In this document: one piece after another, positions 1-5,188 of the stretch
How positions within the stretch are numbered: the stretch's first letter is position 1
Layout: every line of letters starts with the position of its first letter
DNA from: WQUF01 sp031549525
Lineage (GTDB): Bacteria; Bacillota; Clostridia; Clostridiales; Clostridiaceae
Direction: 5' to 3'
Length of the DNA stretch: 7,386 bases
NCBI GenBank assembly: GCA_031549525.1
Contig: JAVBPQ010000098.1
Location: forward strand, 1 to 7,386
Made by a program: the position numbers and the translations under genes
The notes under the pieces: generated by a model
Told to the model about the DNA's origin: nothing
The model's database searches: none
Seen by the model: only the letters and a program-made list of their open reading frames with translations

Positions 1-169
1 GCCTATATATATTTCATCCATTTGGTATGATACTGAAACAGTGGTAACCAAATACGATAAAGATTATAAAATACAATGGCGCAAAACCTATGATAATATT
101 AAGGATGCTATTGGATTTGATAAAATCATACCACAATATAATGGAAGTCTTATTGTTGACGCTAATTGA
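1..169 (+). CDS. C-terminal fragment of an unrecognised protein (5' end outside window)
   Basis: An open frame enters from the left edge (first whole codon at 2-4) and runs 55 codons to TGA at 167-169. The translation starts PIYISSIWYD and ends NGSLIVDAN. It is hydrophilic, rich in Tyr, Asp, Lys and Ile, with no membrane segment, cysteine or motif that I recognise. The amino-acid composition is that of a normal protein and not of random AT-rich DNA, and the frame ends just before a hairpin that would close a transcript, so I take it as the true end of a gene. It converges on the Crp/Fnr gene. No function can be assigned from this fragment. Confidence 0.6.
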   Translation, partial: PIYISSIWYDTETVVTKYDKDYKIQWRKTYDNIKDAIGFDKIIPQYNGSLIVDAN

Positions 170-180
170 GAAGAAGATTA

Positions 181-212
181 AACGCCACTCAAGACTAATT
201 GGGTGGCATTTA
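181..212. terminator. Convergent hairpin terminator (possibly bidirectional)
   Basis: A 7-bp stem pairs 184-190 (GCCACTC) with 201-207 (GGGTGGC), with one G-T wobble and a 10-base loop; flanking AAA/TTT can add pairs beyond one mismatch. It sits between the ends of two converging genes. The T-tract on the plus side is weak (ATTTACTATATAA). On the minus side the following strand is T-rich (TTTAATCTTCTTCTC), so it may serve the Crp/Fnr gene at least as well as the left-hand gene. Confidence 0.55.
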
Positions 213-227
213 CTATATAAATAACTC

Positions 228-905
228 TTATGATTTCTTAAACATATTTTTCAGCTTATCTTTATCCAAAACAATAATCATATTTCTAGTGGTTTTTATA
301 ATGCCTTTCTCCTTTAACATCTTAAGAACTCTCCCCAATTGCCCCCTAGATAAACCTAAGCCTACCGCCAGATCATTTTGTGACCATCGTAGATTGTTGC
401 CTTTACCTTCCTTTTTCTCGGTATATTCCACCAAAGTAGCAAGAGATTCACATACTCTTCTCTGAGAATCCCATATTGAGAATCCAACTAATTTATACAA
501 AAGCAGATTTTCCTCTTTTACTTTAAATTCGAAACATCGCATAGAAAAACCTGGATGTTCCTTAATTAATCTTTTCAAAACCGCAGGTTCAAACTCGATA
601 GCTTCAGTTATTGTAACTGCTCTAAGGGTAATTTTATTGGCAAGATAAAGCTCTTCAGGCGCAAAACTATTTAACGGAATGATAGTTCCGCTAGGCATAT
701 TTGTTAAGTATACCTCTTTTCCGTTTTCGTCTAAAACTAATGCGCTTATTGTACCATTTTTGACGTAAAATAGTTTCTTTCCATAATCTTCAGCTTCGCA
801 AACTACCATTTTCTTTCCGAAAGTCACACGCCGAAATTTATCACCTACAAATAATGGCTCAAATTCAGAAAAGTCATTCATGAAAATATCTTCGTAGATT
901 CCCAT
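228..905 (-). CDS. Crp/Fnr-family transcriptional regulator
   Basis: A 225-residue protein, the usual length for the family, with an N-terminal cyclic-nucleotide-binding-like cupin fold (about residues 20-105), a long dimerisation helix (about 108-145) and a C-terminal winged helix-turn-helix (about 173-210; WSQNDLAVGLGLSRGQLGRV). It presumably senses a small molecule and binds DNA as a dimer in the cytoplasm. Its three Cys (36, 124, 152) do not form the N-terminal cluster of Fnr, so an Fnr-type oxygen-sensing [4Fe-4S] is not supported. The recognition helix reads SRGQLGR where Crp has SRETVGR: the two Arg are kept but the base-reading Glu is Gly188, so its target should differ from TGTGA/TTGAT. 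The start is chosen because AAGGAGG lies 7 bases before this ATG; Met9 has no such site. It is transcribed divergently from the molybdenum-enzyme genes and is their likely regulator (inference from position). The ligand is unknown. Confidence 0.9.
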   Translation of the reverse strand: MGIYEDIFMNDFSEFEPLFVGDKFRRVTFGKKMVVCEAEDYGKKLFYVKNGTISALVLDENGKEVYLTNMPSGTIIPLNSFAPEELYLANKITLRAVTITEAIEFEPAVLKRLIKEHPGFSMRCFEFKVKEENLLLYKLVGFSIWDSQRRVCESLATLVEYTEKKEGKGNNLRWSQNDLAVGLGLSRGQLGRVLKMLKEKGIIKTTRNMIIVLDKDKLKNMFKKS

Positions 906-984
906 TGATAGCCCTCCTTTTTAGTCCATATTAATTACACCATATTTTATAAAAATTACCCTAGAAAACGTATATCATATGCAG

Positions 985-1014
985 AGCGTACCATATGTTT
1001 TTACTTAGTGTCAA
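985..1014 (-). promoter_or_regulatory. Promoter of the Crp/Fnr gene
   Basis: On the minus strand a perfect -35 TTGACA (complement of 1009-1014) is followed after 18 bases by TACGCT (complement of 985-990) carrying an extended TG, giving TGGTACGCT. Transcription would start near 978 and leave a leader of about 70 bases. A CATATG lies in the spacer (992-997) and another near the start point (976-981), 16 bases apart, which could allow autoregulation (inference). Confidence 0.55.
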
Positions 1015-1032
1015 GTTATTAAGGTATAAATG

Positions 1033-1058
1033 TATGTAAACATTACATTGGTATACCA
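1033..1058. promoter_or_regulatory. Two abutting palindromes, candidate operators in the divergent region
   Basis: ATGTAA-ACA-TTACAT (1033-1047) is a perfect inverted repeat. It shares its last base with the perfect 12-bp palindrome TTGGTATACCAA (1047-1058). Such symmetry, between a divergent regulator and its presumed target genes, is typical of binding sites for dimeric regulators. Neither matches the Crp, Fnr or CprK (TTAAT-N4-ATTAA) consensus, in keeping with the altered recognition helix of the neighbouring regulator. Which protein binds is inference. Confidence 0.5.
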
Positions 1059-1071
1059 AAAAAATTTTCGT

Positions 1072-1086
1072 TATGTAACATTTGTT
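1072..1086. promoter_or_regulatory. Third inverted-repeat site, near the activator position
   Basis: ATGT-A-ACAT (1072-1080) overlaps AACA-TTT-TGTT (1076-1086). The left part resembles the ATGTAAACATT of the upstream palindrome at 1033-1043, minus one A. If the start point lies near 1124 the site is centred at about -43 to -48, close to where class II Crp/Fnr activators bind. Confidence 0.35.
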
Positions 1087-1111
1087 GAAGAAGAAGCAAG
1101 TTATAGTTTTA

Positions 1112-1117
1112 TATAAT
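1112..1117 (+). promoter_or_regulatory. Probable -10 box of the molybdenum-enzyme operon
   Basis: TATAAT matches the consensus exactly and lies 38 bases before the first start codon. No good -35 is present at 17 bases upstream (AGAAGA), which is the pattern expected for an activator-dependent promoter. An alternative -10, TATAAA at 1024-1029, would place the palindromes downstream of the start and imply repression instead. Confidence 0.4.
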
Positions 1118-1140
1118 AAATGTAATATAAAATGCAAAAT

Positions 1141-1149
1141 AAGGAGGAG
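1141..1149 (+). promoter_or_regulatory. Ribosome binding site deciding the small-subunit start
   Basis: AAGGAGGAG is a near-perfect Shine-Dalgarno sequence 6 bases before ATG 1156. It lies downstream of the in-frame ATG at 1132, which has no such site, so 1156 is the true start. Confidence 0.85.
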
Positions 1150-1155
1150 TCTACT

Positions 1156-1662
1156 ATGCAAGAATGTAAGGAAGTTGCCCTTTCTGACAGAATACTTTCT
1201 CTTAATGTAAATGGAAAGACATATCAGCTTCTAGGCGTTGCTCCCAACATGACACTTGCTGATGTGCTGCGTGACAAGTTAGGGTTAATTGGAACAAAAG
1301 TAGCTTGTGATGAAGGCGCATGTGGTTCATGTACTGTAATCATGAATGGTGTTCCAACACTCTCATGTATGGTTTTAGCTATGACGGCTAAAGGTAAAAA
1401 AATTATTACTATTGAGGGATTAAAGTGCGGCAACAGACTGCACCCCATTCAAGAGGCTTTCATTGAAAAACGTGGTTTTGCTTGCGGATACTGCACACCA
1501 GGCATAATTATGACAACCAAAGCACTGCTTGACGAAACTCCTAACCCAAGTGATGAAATGATTAAAGAAGCATTGGCTGGTAATATTTGCCGTTGTGCAA
1601 TATATGAACATATTTTGGAGGCAGCCATTGCTGCAGCTGCTAAAATGCAGGGAGGTGAATAA
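1156..1662 (+). CDS. Molybdenum hydroxylase family small subunit, 2x[2Fe-2S]
   Basis: The 168-residue electron-transfer subunit of a xanthine-oxidase-family enzyme, of normal length and without a Tat signal, so cytoplasmic. The N-terminal half is a plant-type ferredoxin domain with Cys51, Cys56, Cys59 and Cys71 (CDEGACGSC...C). The C-terminal helical domain carries the second cluster with Cys110, Cys113, Cys145 and Cys147 (CGYCTPG and CRC). It passes electrons between the molybdopterin in the large subunit and the flavin. Two positions are odd. The residue before CGYCTPG is Ala109, where the family nearly always has a Gln that contacts the pterin. The last motif reads CRCAIY where CRCTGY is usual. 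It is the first gene of a three-gene operon; its stop is one base before the ATG of the large subunit, so translation is probably coupled. Confidence 0.95.
   Translation: MQECKEVALSDRILSLNVNGKTYQLLGVAPNMTLADVLRDKLGLIGTKVACDEGACGSCTVIMNGVPTLSCMVLAMTAKGKKIITIEGLKCGNRLHPIQEAFIEKRGFACGYCTPGIIMTTKALLDETPNPSDEMIKEALAGNICRCAIYEHILEAAIAAAAKMQGGE
1651..1658 (+). promoter_or_regulatory. Ribosome binding site of the large subunit
   Basis: GGAGGTGA lies inside the last codons of the small-subunit gene, 5 bases before ATG 1664. It fixes the large-subunit start there and not at the upstream in-frame ATG at 1595, which would overlap the small-subunit gene by 68 bases. Confidence 0.85.
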
Positions 1663-1663
1663 C

Positions 1664-4009
1664 ATGGCTAAAGAATTTAGAGTTGTAGGTAAACAAGTCC
1701 GTGATATTAGTGCTGCAGATCGTGTTTCCGGCCAGTTGCAGTTCAGCAATGATGTTCAATTGCCTGGTATGCTTCACGCTAAATTATTAAAATCACCTTA
1801 TGCTAGAGCGAAGGTGTTAAATGTTGATTCATCGGCGGCACAGGCACTGCCTGGCGTTAAACTTGTTATGACTAAGGATAACTTCCCGTTTTTATTCCAA
1901 CCTGAAGTTGTGTTTGTTGGCCAAGATGTAGCATGTGTGGTAGCTGAAGACCAGTACAGCGCAGAAAAAGCAGTACGTCTTTTGAAAGTTGAATATGAAG
2001 TTTTGCCATTTGTTATTGATCCATATGAGGCACTGAAACCAGATGCTCCTATTGCTTTGCCTTATCCAGCGAATTCGCCAGAACCACCTTCAAATATTCG
2101 CAAAGGCACATATGCCTTTAAACATTTTTCAGAGCCCAATGAAAAAGGTCTTTTCACAAAACGTAGTGCCAATGTAACTGACTATGATGGATTTGGAGAT
2201 ATTGATGAAGCTAAAAAAGAAGTTGAAGTCTTTGTAAAAGGTGAAGGATATAACTTTGGTAAGGCAAATGCGCCACTGATGGCTCTTTCAGGTTGTGTAG
2301 CAAATTATTGCAATGGAAAACTTGACTTATATATGCCAACACAATATGCAGGTCAGGCTCTTGGAGTGCTTACCCAAATACTTAAATTAGATTCTAAAGA
2401 TATTAATATCATTAGTGTTGTAACAGGTGGAGGATTTGGCGGAAGATTAAGTTCTGGAGTTATGCCTCCAAATACTGAAGCTAGCTATACTCTTGTATCA
2501 GCTATGGCATCAATGGCTTTAAATGAGCCTGTAAGGCTTTTCTATACTCGGGAGGAAGAATTTTACTATTATTGGGGTCGCAGCGGTATGGATGCACAAA
2601 CTGAAATTGGCTTCAAAAAAGACGGAACTTTGGTAACAATGGAAACCGAAGTATGGCGTAATATTTCTACAGGTGGACCTGTCGGCATTGGTACGCAAAA
2701 CTTTGATGCTACATGTACAGGAAATATGTTGTATTCTCGTAATTGCAGGGCAAATAGATTACGTAAACATTGCGTAAGTACAAATGGTCCATCTTTCTGT
2801 GGTTGGCAAGGATTTGGAAATCCTGAAGTTTTTCTTGCAGTAGAAACAACAATGGATGATGCAGCAGAGAAACTTGGTATCGATCCAGTAGAGCTTAGAC
2901 GCAAAAATCATATGCGTGGTGGCGATAATTTCTTAACTCTTTCCTACCTTTTTAATGATGCAACTTGGCTTGGGCATACGGGAATTGACAAGTGCCTTGA
3001 TGAAGCGCTTAAAAAGGTCGACTGGAAAGGGCGCAAGCCTGCTAGCGAAAAAACAGGCGTTATGCGCCATGGTATAGGAATGAGTATCCATGCTCAACAA
3101 AATGGCGGAGAAGGTTTTGTGGGAAATGCCACAGTAAAACTATATGGTGATGGTTCTGTTGTTTTAGTATGTAGTTACCATGATCTTGGGCAGAGCGGAC
3201 GAACAGCTCAGTGTCAGATTGCGGCGGAAGCATTAGGATTGCCTTTTGAAAAAGTGCGAATTGCTGCAGATGAAAGCCTCTATGCGCCATATGCAAATGC
3301 TATGTCATGTTCCAGTGGTACATTTATACAAGGAAATACTACATTTTTAGCTTGTACTGACGCTAAAAATAAGCTTTTGCAATATGCTTCAAAAATATTT
3401 GATTGTCCTACAGAGGAACTGGACACCCTTGATGTAACTGTTTTTCCAAAGAATGCCCCAGAAAAAGCAATTCCTTGGATGGCTGTGTTCAAGACTCTTG
3501 GTTATTTAGGGCCACTCGATACAATTATGGGTGTTGGACGTTATGAAGCTTCAAGCGGTCCAAAACCTGCTGAACAAGGTGCTACATTTGCTGAGCTTGA
3601 TGTTGATACCGAAACAGGCGAACTTAAAAATATTAAAGTAACAATAAGTCAAGATTGTGGTAAAGCCATTAACCCTAGAGTTGTAGCAGCACATTACCTT
3701 GGTGTTCATCATTGTTTAGAAGCTGTAACTGGCGGTTGTGAACAAATTTTAGATAAGAAAACAGGTAAGCTTCTTAACAACAGTTATATTGACTATCCTG
3801 TAGCAACTATGCTAGACCATGAGGTGGTTCCAATTATTGTAGAGGTACCTGATCCATCTACAGCATATGGTTGGGTAGGTATTGGCCAGGCATTTAACAA
3901 CGGAATAGCAGCAGCTGTAAGTAACGCAATTTACAATGCTATTGGTGTACGTATGAAGGAGACTCCCTTTACTCCTGATCGTATTCTCAAAGCCTTAGGC
4001 AAGATATAA
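1664..4009 (+). CDS. Molybdenum hydroxylase family large (molybdopterin-binding) subunit, divergent active site
   Basis: A 781-residue catalytic subunit of the xanthine-oxidase family, full length. The N-terminal a/b-hammerhead domain covers about residues 8-125 (VGK...SGQLQFSND, LPGMLHAKLLKSPYARA). The two molybdopterin domains follow, with MPTQ (224-227), GGGFGG (255-260), GWQGFGNPE (380-388), DLGQSGRTAQCQIAAEALG (507-525) and C-terminal GIGQ (739-742). Known family enzymes hydroxylate aldehydes, purines or N-heterocycles, or reduce 4-hydroxybenzoyl-CoA. Here residues expected around the molybdenum are changed: the catalytic Glu of GxGE is Gln742, the Arg of FRGFG is Gln382, and the residue matching purine-binding Glu802 of bovine xanthine dehydrogenase is Leu262. 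Assignment to the family is secure, but the substrate and even the reaction type are not. It contains 16 Cys, suiting an anaerobe. The gene is intact, with no frameshift. Confidence 0.93.
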   Translation: MAKEFRVVGKQVRDISAADRVSGQLQFSNDVQLPGMLHAKLLKSPYARAKVLNVDSSAAQALPGVKLVMTKDNFPFLFQPEVVFVGQDVACVVAEDQYSAEKAVRLLKVEYEVLPFVIDPYEALKPDAPIALPYPANSPEPPSNIRKGTYAFKHFSEPNEKGLFTKRSANVTDYDGFGDIDEAKKEVEVFVKGEGYNFGKANAPLMALSGCVANYCNGKLDLYMPTQYAGQALGVLTQILKLDSKDINIISVVTGGGFGGRLSSGVMPPNTEASYTLVSAMASMALNEPVRLFYTREEEFYYYWGRSGMDAQTEIGFKKDGTLVTMETEVWRNISTGGPVGIGTQNFDATCTGNMLYSRNCRANRLRKHCVSTNGPSFCGWQGFGNPEVFLAVETTMDDAAEKLGIDPVELRRKNHMRGGDNFLTLSYLFNDATWLGHTGIDKCLDEALKKVDWKGRKPASEKTGVMRHGIGMSIHAQQNGGEGFVGNATVKLYGDGSVVLVCSYHDLGQSGRTAQCQIAAEALGLPFEKVRIAADESLYAPYANAMSCSSGTFIQGNTTFLACTDAKNKLLQYASKIFDCPTEELDTLDVTVFPKNAPEKAIPWMAVFKTLGYLGPLDTIMGVGRYEASSGPKPAEQGATFAELDVDTETGELKNIKVTISQDCGKAINPRVVAAHYLGVHHCLEAVTGGCEQILDKKTGKLLNNSYIDYPVATMLDHEVVPIIVEVPDPSTAYGWVGIGQAFNNGIAAAVSNAIYNAIGVRMKETPFTPDRILKALGKI

Positions 4010-4024
4010 GGAGGTGAACTGGTA

Positions 4025-4981
4025 ATGAGAGAATTTAAGTTGATTGATGCAAGTTCTATAGAAGAGGTTTGTTCAATACTGAAAAACAGTGAAGGCAATG
4101 CCCATATTCTTGCTGGAGGTACAGACCTCATAAGCAGCATGAAAAGGGATATATACCCTGAGGACAAATATCCAAAAACGCTAGTAAATATTCAGGTAAT
4201 TGAAGGTTTAGACTATATAAGAGAAGAAGATGGATGTTTAAAAATTGGCGCTATGACTAAATTAAAACAAATTGCTTGTAACGAAGTGATTAAATTAAAA
4301 TACTCAGTTTTGGCTGAAGCAGCATCCAAAACTGCATCTCCTCATTTGCGTGCTATGGGAACAATTGCAGGCAATATTTGTCAAGAAAACCGCTGTTGGT
4401 ATTACCGTTCCGATAACAATTATTTTCAGTGTAAGATGAAGGGCGGTAAAATGTGTTATGCTGCAGCAGGTGATAACCGTTATCATTCAATAATGGGCGG
4501 TGTTAACGGATGTTTTGCTGTTAATCCATCTGATACTGCACCTGCTTTATTAGCTCTTGGAGCCACAATAGTTACAAATAAAAGGTTTATTCTAGCTGCC
4601 GAATTTTGGACAATGAAAGAAACAAGCTGTACAGTATTGGATATTGATGAAATGGTTACGGAAATTCAAATACCGCAACAAAAAGCAGGTACAAAGGGAA
4701 AATTTATTAAGTTTGCTAAACGAGCAACAATAGATTTTGCTATTATCAACTGCGCAGTTGTTGTAGGCGATGATATACGTATTGTGCTTAATGGAGTACA
4801 TCCCCTTCCTTTCAGAGCAAAAGAAGCTGAAAATATAATTAAAGAAAAGGGACTTAATGCAGAAAGTGCAGAGCAAGCTGGCGATGCAACCATTGGAAAG
4901 GCAAAAGCACTTTCTGGAAATAAATATAAGGTAGAAGTGGCTAAGGCGCTTGTCAAACGTGCGCTCTTAGAGTGCCAATAG
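4025..4981 (+). CDS. Molybdenum hydroxylase family FAD subunit with extra [4Fe-4S] loop
   Basis: A 318-residue FAD-binding medium subunit (CO dehydrogenase flavoprotein/xanthine dehydrogenase FAD type). The FAD motifs are visible: AGGTDLISSMK (30-40) and GTIAGN (112-117). Between the latter and DTAPALLALGA (170-180) lies a cysteine-rich insertion with Cys119, Cys124, Cys136, Cys144 and Cys163 (NRCWYYR, KGGKMCYA, NRYHSIMGG, GCFAVNPSD). It resembles the insertion that binds an additional [4Fe-4S] cluster in PaoB of the Escherichia coli periplasmic aldehyde oxidoreductase and in the beta subunit of 4-hydroxybenzoyl-CoA reductase. The C-terminal domain (about 205-315) is the usual dehydrogenase C-terminal fold. 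It starts 15 bases after the large subunit, behind AAGGAGGTGA (4008-4017), and ends the operon. With an extra cluster, its electron partner may be a ferredoxin or other low-potential carrier (inference). Confidence 0.93.
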   Translation: MREFKLIDASSIEEVCSILKNSEGNAHILAGGTDLISSMKRDIYPEDKYPKTLVNIQVIEGLDYIREEDGCLKIGAMTKLKQIACNEVIKLKYSVLAEAASKTASPHLRAMGTIAGNICQENRCWYYRSDNNYFQCKMKGGKMCYAAAGDNRYHSIMGGVNGCFAVNPSDTAPALLALGATIVTNKRFILAAEFWTMKETSCTVLDIDEMVTEIQIPQQKAGTKGKFIKFAKRATIDFAIINCAVVVGDDIRIVLNGVHPLPFRAKEAENIIKEKGLNAESAEQAGDATIGKAKALSGNKYKVEVAKALVKRALLECQ

Positions 4982-5073
4982 ATATGTAATGTAGCACAGT
5001 AGCTTTGTTAAATTACCTTAATAAGATGATAGTTTCCTAAACATTCCATTATTTGTTTTATTTAATCTTAAAA

Positions 5074-5120
5074 ACTATTTATAGGGATATGATGCACCTC
5101 TATAAGTAGTAATTTTTTTT
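5074..5120 (+). terminator. Rho-independent terminator of the molybdenum-enzyme operon
   Basis: A 13-bp stem pairs 5074-5086 (ACTATTTATAGGG) with 5098-5110 (CTCTATAAGTAGT), with two G-T wobbles and an 11-base loop, followed by AA and eight T (5113-5120). It lies 92 bases after the FAD-subunit stop and just before the next promoter. The stretch 4982-5073 before it shows nothing else. Confidence 0.8.
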
Positions 5121-5129
5121 GCAAAGATA

Positions 5130-5158
5130 TTGACTTCCTTTTAATCATATGTTATTAT
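5130..5158 (+). promoter_or_regulatory. Sigma-A type promoter of the padR-hydrolase operon
   Basis: TTGACT (5130-5135), a 17-base spacer and TATTAT (5153-5158), with an extended TG at 5150-5151. Transcription should begin near 5165, about 24 bases before the PadR ATG. Confidence 0.75.
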
Positions 5159-5171
5159 TAACCTATGTTAA
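5149..5171. promoter_or_regulatory. Candidate operator over the padR promoter
   Basis: TTAAC-CTAT-GTTAA (5158-5171) is a perfect 5-bp inverted repeat that overlaps the end of the -10 box and the expected start point. The hexamer ATGTTA also occurs twice in direct orientation (5149-5154, 5165-5170), 16 bases apart. PadR proteins usually repress their own genes from sites with ATGT/ACAT-like half-sites, so autorepression is likely (inference). Confidence 0.5.
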
Positions 5172-5188
5172 ACAGGAGATGATTTAAA

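Noticed and set aside
199..465. Plus-strand open frame of 88 codons
   Set aside because: It lies antisense to the Crp/Fnr HTH region, has no ribosome binding site, and its translation is explained as a shadow of the minus-strand gene.
928..940. CprK-type dehalobox suggested by TTAAT near 930
   Set aside because: The second half-site at the N4 spacing is missing, and the site lies in the Crp/Fnr gene's own leader.
1132..1155. Upstream in-frame ATG for the small subunit at 1132
   Set aside because: It has no ribosome binding site, and the AAGGAGGAG at 1141-1149 sits between it and ATG 1156, which is ideally spaced.
906..1155. Molybdenum-cofactor riboswitch upstream of the operon
   Set aside because: No extended GC-bearing stems; the leader after the likely start point is only about 30 bases of A/T-rich sequence.
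961..1161. Minus-strand open frame of 66 codons in the divergent region
   Set aside because: Low-complexity, AT-driven translation that crosses both promoters and the palindromes and overlaps the small-subunit start; no ribosome binding site.
1595..1663. Large subunit starting at ATG 1595
   Set aside because: It would add 23 residues unlike the family's start and overlap the small-subunit gene; ATG 1664 has GGAGGTGA and begins MAKEFRVVGK, where the family normally begins.
2569..2904. Minus-strand open frame of 111 codons inside the large subunit
   Set aside because: Antisense shadow of a well-conserved coding region; no recognisable motif or ribosome binding site.
1156..4981. Annotation as xanthine dehydrogenase (xdhABC)
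   Set aside because: Leu262 replaces the purine-binding Glu, and the catalytic Glu and the FRGFG Arg are missing, so only family-level naming is justified.
1156..4981. Annotation as 4-hydroxybenzoyl-CoA reductase or PaoABC
   Set aside because: Only the FAD-subunit cluster loop supports these; the catalytic Glu is absent, there is no Tat signal, and the gene order (small, large, FAD) differs from PaoABC.
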